A DNA stretch of 64,000 nt from Ruminococcus sp. YE71 (GCF_900119155.1 NZ_FPIR01000006.1:1-64000), one strand, 5' to 3'. Shown: positions 43,201-51,628, counted from the stretch's first letter. The notes: a model not told the origin generated them from the letters alone. Numbers and translations are program-made.

Positions 43201-43937
43201 AAAAGGTTCTCACCGCGGCGCTTGATATGCACGCTGCCGTCTGAACTCTTCGCAAGAGAGAAAATGCCTGCGTAATCGGGCATCTCGTAAACGAGACTTT
43301 TGCCGATGAGGGATTCATCGGTGCAGCCTGCGATTATGCCTTCCTGAGTCACGATAACGGCGTTTCGCTCGTCGTCGTGGTACATCTGTGAGATGTGCTG
43401 CTGAATCGCGTCCATCTTGAAGTCGATGGCGACGACAGTTCTTCGGTCGGGCAGCATGACCGCCACCGAATAACAGAAACCGCCCGTCAGCGCGTCAACA
43501 TACGGGTCGGTGACGTAGGGGGTACCGCCGTTTCTGACTGCGCCCACATACCACGCACGCTTCGTGACATCAAAACCGCCCTCGGGCTCGTTAAAATCGG
43601 GGATTATGTACCAGTCGGGAGCGCCGATGTAGGTGTTGAAACATATCTCGTTGGTCTCTTCGAGAAGTTCGGTCTTTCTGCGCCTGATGAATTTTTCAAG
43701 CTCGTTCTTGTCGTTGAGGTACATCTGGACCTCAATCGAAAGCTCAAGGGCTGTGCTCCTCGCGTCGGAAATGCTGTCTTCAAGCTCGCCGCTGATGGCT
43801 TCGAGCCTGTTTGCGCCTGACTCAACCGTCTGCTGAGTGGTCACACGGTATACGAGCATTATCTCGGCTGTCGCTGATACGAACAGAATTATCCCGACGA
43901 TAAGCACGATAAGAAAATCACGTCCCTTTTTAACCAA
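40221..43937 (-). CDS. hybrid sensor histidine kinase with two Cache domains
   Basis: 1238 residues. Order: helix 8-30; first Cache sensor (about 35-265); helix 271-293; a vestigial kinase stub (about 305-370, FISNVTAELQVP with Ala317 where the phospho-His should be); helix 391-409; second Cache sensor (about 415-645); helix 655-678; active HisKA with His717 (MSHEIRTP); HATPase with DTGIG and GTGLG; receiver with Asp1016 and Lys1068; HPt with His1179. The start is TTG 43937, preceded by GGAGGTGG. It probably senses small molecules outside and passes phosphate to the HD-GYP regulator. Confidence 0.93.
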   Translation of the reverse strand: MVKKGRDFLIVLIVGIILFVSATAEIMLVYRVTTQQTVESGANRLEAISGELEDSISDARSTALELSIEVQMYLNDKNELEKFIRRRKTELLEETNEICFNTYIGAPDWYIIPDFNEPEGGFDVTKRAWYVGAVRNGGTPYVTDPYVDALTGGFCYSVAVMLPDRRTVVAIDFKMDAIQQHISQMYHDDERNAVIVTQEGIIAGCTDESLIGKSLVYEMPDYAGIFSLAKSSDGSVHIKRRGENLFAASSDFGWYLIVNESNMSLYKNLYVQLLAITVLSLTVYVVIIVLFIRSDRTAKKAAEALKYKEEFISNVTAELQVPIRSILKSSSDPNISDPDEFADRLTGIKEQAGKLSHMIGEMLSYQSIVRTEKLDTPLSNSSGLKVNRHFRTIIVIILVAVMAVSLYTNVNAVYSWGESRLQNEVASCEYQLGEWINTQKSILDMFCSIFSTHPEMLDDYEGTVVYLDEITKQFPEISVSYMTNPDLEHTVYMNNGWEPDEDWHVEDRDWYKELMASDKDWSISSPYYDEQTGLYCVTFCEKVYDARTGEFLGNFGIDFYMDKLVDILGKSNTDTGYAFLADASGDIINHPFGRYQMTENIKTNVNELNYNKVQPDGHTVRIIKDYDGSLKALIATTSDSSRFSVYVVSSLWMIYGSTILYVLVCASAFAFCIIMIYKLMTNLIELQENANLKLKESADAAIAADKAKSSFLAQMSHEIRTPINAVLGMNEMILRECTDSEIREYSRNIQSAGRTLLALINSILDFSKIEDGKMEIVPAEYDTALMISDLVAAVSPRASAKGLALRLRIDSSLPTSLMGDDVRIKQVISNLLTNAVKYTDSGSVTLTVRAEERTDDSVKLFVEIADTGIGIKEEDIDKLEVSFRRLDIRRNRNVEGTGLGMSIVTKLLRMMDSELNIESTYGKGSAFSFLLPQKIVRGEPMGDYHKRAASFETEEEETGYLYAPDARVLVTDDNEMNRKVAAALMKLHGITPKLAVSGEETIELLGREKFDIVFLDHMMPVLDGIDTLKILRARDLVGDTKMISLTANAIVGARESYIDAGFDDYLSKPIEPKQLEKMLARYLPAELVSYHEHPTENENRTEQVTDMEEKNISAFTDEELRQISAVCPELNVITGLGYCMWERDFYMEMLGEFANEERAETLEKCFAENDIHGYGVSVHSMKSAAKTVGALVLSEKARVLETAAKAGDTERIRQEHAELIAAFRETAENIRKIIEQFG

Positions 43938-43990
43938 GAGGAAACCACCTCCGCAAACGAGATATCTACAGGTACAACATATCTTATAAT

Positions 43991-44019
43991 ATTATATCAC
44001 ATTAGGACAAAATAATCAA
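43991..44019 (-). promoter_or_regulatory. sigma-A promoter of the kinase/HD-GYP operon
   Basis: Minus strand: TTGATT (44014-44019), 17 bases and TATAAT (43991-43996). Confidence 0.85.
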
Positions 44020-44056
44020 GAGTTTATTAAAAAAATGTAACTCATTTTCTACGGAA

Positions 44057-44250
44057 GTGAGTTCTGAACTAATTGGCGGAGACCCCGCCTTTGCTGCGGC
44101 GTTCTCAAAGCATAAAAAAGCGACGGGAGCAAGCCCACGTCCTACAAATGTTCATCTCTTGAAATGGAGAGAGTCTATCTTCCCCTCCGCAACAAACTGC
44201 CAACAATATCAAAAGTCTTTGGAAGGGGGTTCTTCCCCCAGAAAAAAGCG
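44057..44250 (-). repeat. twin-hairpin repeat, partial copy D
   Basis: Interior and one edge of the A/B element in the same orientation as B. CATCTCTTGAAATGGAGAG, then GTCTATCTTCCC, CAACAAACTGCCAACA and TCAAAAGTCTTTGGAA (44151-44225) match B at about 16290-16365. The left part (44057-44140) contains GGCGGAGACCCCGCC-type pairing not seen in A or B. The long end hairpin is replaced by a short GGGGGTTCTTCCCCC. Confidence 0.75.
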
Positions 44251-44322
44251 CACAAAAAAGAGGGTATGCAGCATATAATGGAAAAGAGCAACACGGCTCA
44301 GGCAGAAAGAACGGAGCGGCTT

Positions 44323-44532
44323 ATGAAGCAACTGATTGGGATGACCTCGATAACGTATGCTGTGAAGGCGCAGAAGCTGCTCGGGAAAAAAGGCATCCGA
44401 GTGCGGATAGTCCCGACGCCGAAGAATGTCGGCAGCGGGTGCGGCTACTCGCTGGAGACGGACGGGAACGCCGACCGTATCACGCGGATACTCGCCGAGA
44501 ACGGCATCAAATTCAAATCGGTCTACACCTGA
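44323..44532 (+). CDS. DUF3343 small protein (putative Se/S carrier-like)
   Basis: 69 residues from ATG 44323, which has GGAG 6 bases upstream. In-frame ATGs at 44278 and 44266 give longer forms with weaker sites. MTSITYAVKAQKLLGKKGI and VPTPKNVGSGCGYSLE match DUF3343, described as a putative selenium or sulfur carrier. The Cys in SGCGYS is the proposed active residue. It stands alone. The frame upstream of 44266 runs through the repeat and is not likely coding. Confidence 0.82.
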   Translation: MKQLIGMTSITYAVKAQKLLGKKGIRVRIVPTPKNVGSGCGYSLETDGNADRITRILAENGIKFKSVYT

Positions 44533-44538
44533 AAAGCG

Positions 44539-44577
44539 GACCCGTCCGAAGGGAGACTTTCGGGCGGGTCTTATTCA
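44539..44577 (+). terminator. terminator of the DUF3343 gene
   Basis: GACCCGTCCGAA (44539-44550) pairs with TTCGGGCGGGTC (44559-44570), followed by TTATT. Confidence 0.75.
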
Positions 44578-44585
44578 TTCGATCC

Positions 44586-45434
44586 TCAGCGAAGTGCCGT
44601 TTCGAGCATTTCGATGGTGATGCAGCTGTCAAGGCCGATCTTGTACCAGTCGCAGCTGCTTATATCGTCACGCAGTACATACAGCCGCCTGTTTTCCCTG
44701 TCGAAGTACACCTTGTCGGTGGTCAGATACGGCTCGGGAAGCTCCCTGAAGATCATGTCCTCGGGTCTGTAAAGATCGTGTATCTCAAGCCTGTCCATGT
44801 CCTCAAGCTCGGGGCTTTCAGGCGAAAGAAACACGCCGCTGTCCTTCGTCAGGTCTAAAACGCTGCCAAAGCACAGCCCGAACATATCGTTGACGGCATT
44901 TTTGCCGATATCATAAGTCACACCGCCCGAGGTGAACTGTGCGCTGTCAAAATAGCGATCATATTTTATCTTATTGCCATTGTAGGACAGGTGCTTTGAA
45001 TGGTGCATCTCATAGGCGATATTCAGCTGGTCATCGACCATGACCCGATAGATATCCGCGCCGTAATAATAGTCGCCGCCACCGAGCAGATCGACGAGGA
45101 TATACGTCTCCCCTGCCGAGACCGCCCTGAAATCCCAGCCAAAGCGTAGCTCGTTGTAGTGAGATGCAGCGTGTCTCCTGCTTTCCTCGATCACGCCCGA
45201 AACGGTGAGCCTGTATTCGCCGCGGTCGCCTGCGGAACTTGTTCCGTTGTTAATGATGCGAAGCTCGCCGCTGTCGGTGATCTCTGTTTTCAGGCTTTCG
45301 AGCTTTTGCTTATCTGCCCGATCCTGCTTTTCGGAAATAGCGAACATGACAGCAAGTATCAGTACAACTCCGATAACTAACGCAAGCACCACAAGTCCTA
45401 TCCACCGAAATATCGCTTTAAGTGCATTTTTCAT
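44586..45434 (-). CDS. membrane-anchored protein of unknown function
   Basis: 282 residues with one N-terminal helix (about 11-34), then a charged helix and a beta-rich outer domain (ELRIINNGTSSAGDRGEYRLTVSG, GETYILVDLLGGGDYYYGADIYRVMV). No family recognised. AAGGGAG precedes ATG 45434. It has its own promoter (TTGACA-18-TATAAT) and lies convergent to the DUF3343 gene. Confidence 0.68.
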   Translation of the reverse strand: MKNALKAIFRWIGLVVLALVIGVVLILAVMFAISEKQDRADKQKLESLKTEITDSGELRIINNGTSSAGDRGEYRLTVSGVIEESRRHAASHYNELRFGWDFRAVSAGETYILVDLLGGGDYYYGADIYRVMVDDQLNIAYEMHHSKHLSYNGNKIKYDRYFDSAQFTSGGVTYDIGKNAVNDMFGLCFGSVLDLTKDSGVFLSPESPELEDMDRLEIHDLYRPEDMIFRELPEPYLTTDKVYFDRENRRLYVLRDDISSCDWYKIGLDSCITIEMLETALR

Positions 45435-45468
45435 TCTACCGCTCCCTTTTGTTCTTTTGTCTGATACT

Positions 45469-45498
45469 ATTATATCACCCTCGACCTGACAATGTCAA
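45469..45498 (-). promoter_or_regulatory. sigma-A promoter of the 44586 gene
   Basis: Minus strand: TTGACA (45493-45498), 18 bases and TATAAT (45469-45474). It abuts the gap terminator. Confidence 0.8.
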
Positions 45499-45532
45499 CA
45501 AAAAAGCGTCCCTGCCCAAAAGCAGAGACGCT
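45499..45532 (-). terminator. gap terminator
   Basis: AGCGTCcCTGC (45505-45515) pairs with GCAGaGACGCT (45522-45532), followed on the minus strand by six T. Confidence 0.85.
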
Positions 45533-45565
45533 CATATTGTTTAACTTGCGATTTAAGCTATTTGA

Positions 45566-46603
45566 TTAGCCCAGCTCAGCGAAGTACTTGATGGTTCTAA
45601 CCATCTGGCTGGTGTAGCTGTTCTCGTTGTCGTACCAGGAAACAACCTGAACCTCGAACAGATCGTCAGCGATCTTGGAAACCATGGTCTGGGTTGCATC
45701 GAAGAGAGAACCGTATCTCATGCCGATAACGTCAGAAGAAACGATAGGATCGGTGTTGTAACCGAAGCTCTCGGAAGCAGCAGCCTTCATAGCAGCGTTG
45801 ATGCCCTCAGCGGTAACGTCAGTACCCTTTACAACAGCGGTAAGGATAGTGGTGGAACCGGTCGGAACAGGAACTCTCTGAGCGGAGCCGATGAGCTTGC
45901 CGTTCAGTTCGGGGATAACGAGGCCGATAGCCTTAGCAGCACCGGTGCTGTTAGGAACGATGTTAGCAGCGCCAGCTCTTGCTCTTCTGAGGTCGCCCTT
46001 TCTGTGAGGACCATCGAGGATCATCTGGTCGCCGGTGTAAGCGTGGATGGTGCTCATGATACCGCTCTGGATAGGAGCATAGTCGTTAAGAGCCTTAGCC
46101 ATAGGAGCGAGGCAGTTGGTGGTGCAGGAAGCAGCCGAGATGATCTTGTCATCAGCGGTCAGGGTGTTCTCGTTTACAGAGAATACGATGGTCTTGAGGT
46201 CCTTGCCTGCGGGAGCAGAGATAACGACCTTCTTAGCGCCTGCGTCGATGTGAGCCTGGCTCTTCTCCTTAGAGCAATAGAAACCGGTGCACTCGAGAAC
46301 AACGTCAACGCCGATCTCACCCCAAGGAAGCTCAGCAGCGTTAGCCTTAGCATAGATCTGAAGGGTCTTGCCGTCTACAGTGATGGTGTTAGCCTCGTCG
46401 TCAGCCTCTACGGTGTGAAGATTCTCACCGATCTTGCCGCAGTAGCCGCCCTGAGCGGTATCGTACTTGAGAAGATCTGCGAGCATGGAGGGCTTGGTAA
46501 GATCGTTGATAGCTACGACCTCGTAACCCTCAGCACCAAACATCTGTCTGAATGCGAGACGACCGATGCGGCCAAAACCATTGATAGCAACTTTAACTGA
46601 CAT
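45566..46603 (-). CDS. gap: glyceraldehyde-3-phosphate dehydrogenase
   Basis: 345 residues, type I phosphorylating enzyme of glycolysis. NAD-binding NGFGRIGRL is at residues 8-16, catalytic Cys in [13 protein letters not shown], then [19 protein letters not shown] and [12 protein letters not shown]. Asp34 in INDLTKP favours NAD over NADP. GGAGG precedes the ATG. Single gene with its own promoter and terminator. Codon use is more regular than that of its neighbours, as expected for a highly expressed gene. Confidence 0.97.
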   Translation of the reverse strand: MSVKVAINGFGRIGRLAFRQMFGAEGYEVVAINDLTKPSMLADLLKYDTAQGGYCGKIGENLHTVEADDEANTITVDGKTLQIYAKANAAELPWGEIGVDVVLECTGFYCSKEKSQAHIDAGAKKVVISAPAGKDLKTIVFSVNENTLTADDKIISAASCTTNCLAPMAKALNDYAPIQSGIMSTIHAYTGDQMILDGPHRKGDLRRARAGAANIVPNSTGAAKAIGLVIPELNGKLIGSAQRVPVPTGSTTILTAVVKGTDVTAEGINAAMKAAASESFGYNTDPIVSSDVIGMRYGSLFDATQTMVSKIADDLFEVQVVSWYDNENSYTSQMVRTIKYFAELG

Positions 46604-46677
46604 ATTAAGTCAACCTCCTAAAAGTATTTAAGGAATCCGGATGCGTCGGCACAACATCTGCCGCGCTCCACATTACC

Positions 46678-46706
46678 ATTATACTACAACTCGATTTTTT
46701 TTTCAA
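46678..46706 (-). promoter_or_regulatory. sigma-A promoter of gap
   Basis: Minus strand: TTGAAA (46701-46706), 17 bases and TATAAT (46678-46683). The predicted leader is about 65-70 bases. Confidence 0.85.
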
Positions 46707-46781
46707 GCCCTTATTCCGTGAAATTTGTGATAAAATTGTCAATTTACATTTTATTTACACTGCGTTCATTCTGTGTAAACA

Positions 46782-47648
46782 TCAGCCGTTGACCTGTCTG
46801 AGATATTCGAGGACGCTTTCGGGCGAAAGTGCGATGGATGCGCCCTCCGCAAGCAGCTCCGACTGTCCCCAGAAATGCTTGTCCGTCAGGTCGGAAGGCG
46901 GTATCACGAACACTTCCTTCCCCATCTCAGCCGCCAGCGAAGCCGTGTTCAGCGCACCGCTTGGGATGCCTGCCTCAGCCACCAGTACGCAGTCTGACAC
47001 GCCCGCGATAAGGCGGTTGCGCACCTTGAAGTTCTCCTTCGCGGGCAGCGCCGTAGGCAGATATTCCGAGACGACCACGCCTTTTTCGGCGATGCGTTTT
47101 CTCAGCGCGAGCGAACCTTTCGGGTAGTCGCAAAGCAGTCCGCAGCCGAGGAATGCCGCCGTGTACCCTCCCGACGCCAGTGCCGAATCGTGCGCCGCCG
47201 TGTCGATACCGACTGCCGAACCGCTGACGGTGCAGACGTTCTGAGCGGCGAACGCCCGCGCAAAGATAGCCGCCATCGCCGCGCCGTACCTTGTGCAGTC
47301 CCTCGAACCGACTATCGCCGCCGAAACGAACCTGTTCAGAACCCCGATGTCCCCTTTCGCAAAAAGCACCGCAGGCGGCGCATCAAGGAACCGCAGATCA
47401 TACGGATAATCCTCGGAGTCGATGGTCGTCACAGTTATCCCGTGCCTTTCGCAGATGTCAAAGATACTGTCAAGTTGTTCGTTTGACACAGATTTATACT
47501 TACGAACATAACTATCATACTGTAAAGTCTCATCACTTAACAGTCTTCTGATACACTCATCGGGCTCATCGGGACGGATGTATTCCCAGAGTTTGCCGTT
47601 TCCTGCGCCGAAAGCTATCGCCGCCCGAAGCCAGTCACGGGTCTCCAT
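46782..47648 (-). CDS. dprA: DNA processing protein DprA
   Basis: 288 residues from ATG 47648 (METRDWLRAA). The Rossmann-like core shows AAIVGSRDCTRYG, VSGSAVGIDTAAHDSAL, FLGCGLLCDYPKGS, VVSEYLPTALPAKENFKVRNRLIAG and AGIPSGALNTA. It loads RecA on incoming single-stranded DNA. The C-terminal winged helix of many DprA proteins is absent. The start overlaps maf by 14 bases, so they are coupled. Confidence 0.93.
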   Translation of the reverse strand: METRDWLRAAIAFGAGNGKLWEYIRPDEPDECIRRLLSDETLQYDSYVRKYKSVSNEQLDSIFDICERHGITVTTIDSEDYPYDLRFLDAPPAVLFAKGDIGVLNRFVSAAIVGSRDCTRYGAAMAAIFARAFAAQNVCTVSGSAVGIDTAAHDSALASGGYTAAFLGCGLLCDYPKGSLALRKRIAEKGVVVSEYLPTALPAKENFKVRNRLIAGVSDCVLVAEAGIPSGALNTASLAAEMGKEVFVIPPSDLTDKHFWGQSELLAEGASIALSPESVLEYLRQVNG

Positions 47649-48252
47649 TTTCGTCCCCGAGTATCGAACAGATAACGGTGGAAAGTTCATTCACGGGCAG
47701 ACCGACGATGCTGTTGTAATCGCCGTCAACATTTGAAGCCAGCAGACCGCCCAGCTCCTGAATGCCGTATGCGCCCGCCTTGTCCATCGGCTCGCCTGTT
47801 GAGATGTAGTAGCGCAGCTCCTCGTCGGTGTGAGCGCTGAAGGTCACCCACGCGTCGTCATACGAAGTGTGGTACCTGCCCTTGTACCAGACGCAGAGAC
47901 CGCTCACCACCTGATGAGTCTCGGCGCACAGCGAGGACAGCATCCTGAAAGCGTCCTCCTCGTCCTTCGGCTTACCGAGGATCTCGTCGCGGAGTATCAC
48001 GACCGTGTCACATCCGATGACGATGGTGTTATCGTCGGGCTGACAGCGGCTCACGACGTCGCGGCACTTCTGCTCCGCAAGGCAGATCGGCACCTCGACC
48101 GCAGGCACCCCCTCGGGCACTATCTCCTCGCATTGTGAAGGCTGCACCTCGAAATCGTCCGTGAGCAGGTGCAGAAGTTCCCTGCGTCTCGGGCTCTGCG
48201 AACCCAGCACCACGCGTTTTCCCTTCAAAAGTTCTCTTACCAAAACCGACAT
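47635..48252 (-). CDS. maf: Maf-family nucleotide pyrophosphatase
   Basis: 205 residues from ATG 48252, with AGGAGG 6 bases upstream; a longer frame to 48480 has no such site. VVLGSQSPRRRELLHLL is the Maf N-terminal signature, followed by VIGCDTVVI and GAYGIQELGG. It removes pyrophosphate from modified or non-canonical nucleoside triphosphates. It lies before dprA. Confidence 0.94.
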   Translation of the reverse strand: MSVLVRELLKGKRVVLGSQSPRRRELLHLLTDDFEVQPSQCEEIVPEGVPAVEVPICLAEQKCRDVVSRCQPDDNTIVIGCDTVVILRDEILGKPKDEEDAFRMLSSLCAETHQVVSGLCVWYKGRYHTSYDDAWVTFSAHTDEELRYYISTGEPMDKAGAYGIQELGGLLASNVDGDYNSIVGLPVNELSTVICSILGDENGDP

Positions 48253-48281
48253 AGCCATCCTCCTGATATGTAAACCGTCCG

Positions 48282-48311
48282 AACTTGACAGAGCCGTCAG
48301 CCCGTCAAGTT
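48282..48311. promoter_or_regulatory. inverted repeat upstream of maf
   Basis: AACTTGAC (48282-48289) and GTCAAGTT (48304-48311) form a perfect 8-bp inverted repeat 30 bases upstream of maf and next to the terminator of the zinc-ribbon gene. It may be an operator, or it may extend the terminator. No clear -10 box is seen. Confidence 0.3.
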
Positions 48312-48312
48312 C

Positions 48313-48336
48313 AAAAAAGGACTGCCTGAGCAGTCC
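48313..48336 (-). terminator. terminator of the zinc-ribbon gene
   Basis: GGACTGC and GCAGTCC arms (48319-48336) with a 4-base loop, followed on the minus strand by six T. Confidence 0.85.
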
Positions 48337-48343
48337 CTTATTT

Positions 48344-48910
48344 TCAATCCGATAATCTCGTTCCGCACTCCGAGCAGAAAACCGCTTCGGGTGCTTCTTT
48401 GCTGCCGCAGCTCGGGCAGACCTTCTCGGTCGGCTCGGGAGCGGGCTGAGCCTGTTCTTCCTGCTGCGCAGTCTCCTCAACGGGCTTGACCTCTTCGGCT
48501 GCCGCTGTCTCTTCGGCGCTCTTCACAACATTCACGCGAACGACTTTCGGCTCGGTCGGCTTCGGTATCTCGTTGCGAGTGCCGCACTCGGGGCAGAACA
48601 GCGAATCCGCGGATATCTCAGCGTTGCAGTTCACGCAGAACCTGTTCCCTCGTATAGCCACAAGCTCCTTTTCAAGATCGGCGTTTCTTTCAAAAAGCGC
48701 GTCGATCTTAGCCGAGATCTCGTCAGCCTCATCTATCCCGAAGCTGCCGTTTTTTGCTTCCTTGAGAAGCATTCCGAGCTTCATGTAAAGCTTGTCGGCT
48801 TCACGCTTGTTCTGCGTGATCTCGTTGTTTATCTTTGCAGTTTCTCCCGTCTTTCTGACCGAATTCGATATCGAATTCGCTCCCGACGTGATCTTATCCA
48901 TTATCGACAT
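48344..48910 (-). CDS. protein with two zinc ribbons and a coiled coil
   Basis: 188 residues. An N-terminal helical region with heptads (about 10-88) is followed by a zinc ribbon (FCVNCNAEI...FCPECGTRN, about 91-113). A Glu/Pro-rich linker leads to a second zinc ribbon at the end (CPSCGSKEAPEAVFCSECG). Such proteins are common in clostridia; the role is unknown. GAGGCGATG precedes the ATG. It lies 41 bases after the SpoIID-like gene. Confidence 0.8.
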   Translation of the reverse strand: MSIMDKITSGANSISNSVRKTGETAKINNEITQNKREADKLYMKLGMLLKEAKNGSFGIDEADEISAKIDALFERNADLEKELVAIRGNRFCVNCNAEISADSLFCPECGTRNEIPKPTEPKVVRVNVVKSAEETAAAEEVKPVEETAQQEEQAQPAPEPTEKVCPSCGSKEAPEAVFCSECGTRLSD

Positions 48911-48951
48911 GATTCATCGCCTCATTTTTTGCAGACATCATCATCGTTCTG

Positions 48952-50286
48952 TCAGCCCTGACCTCTCGCGACCGCTTTTGAGCTTTCCTTCGAGAGTGCG
49001 ACTGTCGTATTGAGATAATAATGTCTCAGGATCTGATCGTAAGTAAAACCATGCTCCGCATAGTAGCAGGCGCCCCACTGTGACATTCCGACGCCGTGAC
49101 CCCATCCGAAGGTGTGGAACACTACCTTGCCGTCGCTCACGCTCACGGTGAACGCCTGAGAGGTCATATCGAAAGCGTCCTGTATCTCTCTTGCAGGAAC
49201 GCGCTTCTGTCCGTCGAGGGTGATGTAACCGACGTATCTGCCGCTGTAGATATCATCCATCACGAACCAGTTGTCGTAGTTGTCCGAAAGGCTGATGCCG
49301 AAAGCCGTCGCGATGATCGACTTGCACTCGTCGTAGCTGAAGGAGTACTCCAGTCCGTAGTTCGGGTCTTCGTAGTCGTATTCGCTGACTACCGCTCTGA
49401 GGTACGGGTAATAAACGTCCCAGATGCGCTCGCTCTCGACCGTGTAGCCTGCCGTCGAAGCAGAGTATACGGCGTTGATGATCTTGTTATCGTAGAAAAC
49501 AGCCTGTCCCTCGACAGCGGAAACGCATTTCTCGATCTTGCTGTTGTAATCCGACTTGAGCCCGACCTCGGGAGTCAGACCGATAGTGTCGTTATACCGC
49601 AGGAAAGAGTAAGCCGCAACGATCTGAGCCTTGATAGCTTCCTCGTTCCATTCGCCGCCGATCTCGTTGTTCACGATACGGCAGAGCATCTCGTGGGCGT
49701 TCATGGTTACAGTGCTGCCCGAAATGATGTCATGGACTGTAAAATATTCATTCTTGACACTTCTTGTAGCCGTCAGATTGAGCGGTTCGGGCTTCGGATC
49801 ATAGATCTCTGTCGAGCAGTTCTCATAGACCTTATCGAAAGCCTCGCCCTTTGCGAGACCTGTCTGTGTGCCCTTGCTCTTCATGGACCTTGCGGGTACA
49901 GCGCCGTTCATTTCGGCAGCCGCGGAAGTTCTTCCCGCCTTCTCCGCGTCCTTTTCAGCCTGAGTCTTTTTCTTGTCGATCTTGATGAGCATCTTGTAAT
50001 CGTCAAGAGACGCCTTAGTCCCCGAGCTTCCCTTAGGGAGCTGAAGATCCGCGGCGCTGAGCGTTGTCACAGACACAGAACCCACGCTGTCCACAGCGTG
50101 TTCAGCCATTACGGAGCCAAGCTGCATATCGGCAGAGCGGATATGCAGGGAAGGTATCGGCTCATTATGTGCTATCTGCTGAGGTGCGGAGGGAGTAAAC
50201 ACATACTTTCCGCCAACGGCTATCAGACCTGCGCCCAGCACGACAGAACCCACAGAAGTCAGAACTCTTTTTGCAGTTTTTTTCAT
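48952..50286 (-). CDS. SpoIID/LytB-domain protein
   Basis: 444 residues with one N-terminal membrane segment (about 8-29), a long linker, then a SpoIID/LytB domain (about 185-430). IVNNEIGGEWNEEAIKAQIVAAYSFL carries the catalytic Glu region, and FGWGHGVGMSQWGACYYAEHGFTY is the C-terminal signature. SpoIID is a lytic transglycosylase that strips peptidoglycan during engulfment; vegetative relatives also exist. GAGGATTTATC precedes the ATG. It has its own promoter. Confidence 0.9.
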   Translation of the reverse strand: MKKTAKRVLTSVGSVVLGAGLIAVGGKYVFTPSAPQQIAHNEPIPSLHIRSADMQLGSVMAEHAVDSVGSVSVTTLSAADLQLPKGSSGTKASLDDYKMLIKIDKKKTQAEKDAEKAGRTSAAAEMNGAVPARSMKSKGTQTGLAKGEAFDKVYENCSTEIYDPKPEPLNLTATRSVKNEYFTVHDIISGSTVTMNAHEMLCRIVNNEIGGEWNEEAIKAQIVAAYSFLRYNDTIGLTPEVGLKSDYNSKIEKCVSAVEGQAVFYDNKIINAVYSASTAGYTVESERIWDVYYPYLRAVVSEYDYEDPNYGLEYSFSYDECKSIIATAFGISLSDNYDNWFVMDDIYSGRYVGYITLDGQKRVPAREIQDAFDMTSQAFTVSVSDGKVVFHTFGWGHGVGMSQWGACYYAEHGFTYDQILRHYYLNTTVALSKESSKAVARGQG

Positions 50287-50348
50287 GATAAATCCTCAAT
50301 GATCGTCCGCAGTCGGATACGAAAAAGCTTATCCAACGCCTAATTTTC

Positions 50349-50376
50349 ATTATACCATAAAACACCGAAAAGTCAA
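50349..50376 (-). promoter_or_regulatory. promoter of the SpoIID-like gene
   Basis: Minus strand: TTGACT (50371-50376), 16 bases and TATAAT (50349-50354). A sigma-A-type promoter, so expression may not be limited to sporulation. Confidence 0.75.
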
Positions 50377-50461
50377 GGAGATAAAACTGCTGCCCTGACT
50401 TTTCATTATTTTACACAACATCGTCCGACGCATCATGTGTAATACGCCGAACGACATAACT

Positions 50462-51628
50462 TTACTTAAAATATCTCTGTCCGTCGATCTCGGTGCAGAA
50501 TGTCAGCGTCTCGAACCAAGCCGCAGTAGAGCTTCCACAGTAAGCGGGAGCGTAGTAGTAAACAGCTCCGTTGGAGTTGTCCTCACCGCCAAGGGCACGC
50601 TTAGCGCACTCGATGGTGTTCTCGTTCGGAACGGTGGTGCCGTTGTAGTAGCCGTAGATAGCGTCGAACTGTCCGGGAGAAGTGAGCACCTCGGAGATGC
50701 TGTTGGGGAAGAGGGGGGACTTTACGCGGTTGAGAATCACGTTTGCCACCGCGATCTTGCTCGCCTCGGAGCAGTTGCCGACCTCACCCTGAAGAACATA
50801 GCAGAGCATATCGAACTCTGTCTCGGTGTAGTCAACGGTGGGATTAGTTACCTTCTTTTCGTCCTCGGGCTTTGTATCGGTGAGATACTTCTTGAGGCAG
50901 TAGCCTGTCTCGCCGTCAGCCTTGATCCTGTACCAGTCGCTGTTGTAGCCTGTAACGATGACCTCGGAACCTGTGCCGAGCACTCTGAGGACATCACCGC
51001 TGAGGGAAGGCTGCTCTCTGAGGTTAACGCCCTCGGAGGTGTACATGGTCTTAACGCCGCAGCTCTTTATCTCGTCGGTCACTTCCACGGTAGCGGGCTC
51101 GGTCTGAGCTGCTGTTGTGGTAGTGGTCTCGGCAGCGGTGGTAGTCTTAGCTGCCGCAGTCTCTATCTTGTTGGAAACTGTAGTCTCGCTCTTTGTGGTG
51201 GAAGAAGTCCTGAGAGTAGTCTTAGCAGCCGAAGTAGTGGTCTTAGACTTTGAAACAGCCGCAGCCTTCTTGACCGCAGCGCCTGCGCTGCTCTTTGTTG
51301 CCTTGACGGTCTCTACAACGAGGTCGTACTCGTCGATGCCAGCCTTGCGCCATGTTTCGGCAGCCTGTGAGGAAGTCTGAGCGGTCTCTTCGGTGATGAC
51401 GGAGGACTGCTCCGCAGCAGTCTGAGTTACCGAGAACTTGGGCAGAGCCTTGTTTTCGATATTGGTGGGGATAGCGCGTCCGCCGAGCATCGCATAGACG
51501 CCCACAGCGCCGACTGCAACAACAGCCGCAGCTCCCAGTCCCAGAACGCTGCCTGCTCTCTTTACGAAAGTGACCTCACGTTCGTCATTATTCTCTTTAA
51601 GCGATTCGTTGAAGTTTTCCTGCTTCAT
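50462..51628 (-). CDS. SleB-type cell wall hydrolase with SH3 domain
   Basis: 388 residues. A membrane anchor at about 27-48, a long Thr/Ser/Ala/Lys linker (about 70-185), an SH3b domain (about 190-250, GVNLREQPSLSGDVLRVLG) and a Hydrolase_2 domain (about 268-388, MLCYVLQGEVGNCSEASKIAVANVILNRV). SleB relatives cut cortex peptidoglycan at germination. Here the PG-binding module is replaced by SH3 and a membrane anchor. The ribosome site is weak (AAAGG, far upstream). It lies 92 bases after the sortase gene. Confidence 0.87.
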   Translation of the reverse strand: MKQENFNESLKENNDEREVTFVKRAGSVLGLGAAAVVAVGAVGVYAMLGGRAIPTNIENKALPKFSVTQTAAEQSSVITEETAQTSSQAAETWRKAGIDEYDLVVETVKATKSSAGAAVKKAAAVSKSKTTTSAAKTTLRTSSTTKSETTVSNKIETAAAKTTTAAETTTTTAAQTEPATVEVTDEIKSCGVKTMYTSEGVNLREQPSLSGDVLRVLGTGSEVIVTGYNSDWYRIKADGETGYCLKKYLTDTKPEDEKKVTNPTVDYTETEFDMLCYVLQGEVGNCSEASKIAVANVILNRVKSPLFPNSISEVLTSPGQFDAIYGYYNGTTVPNENTIECAKRALGGEDNSNGAVYYYAPAYCGSSTAAWFETLTFCTEIDGQRYFK

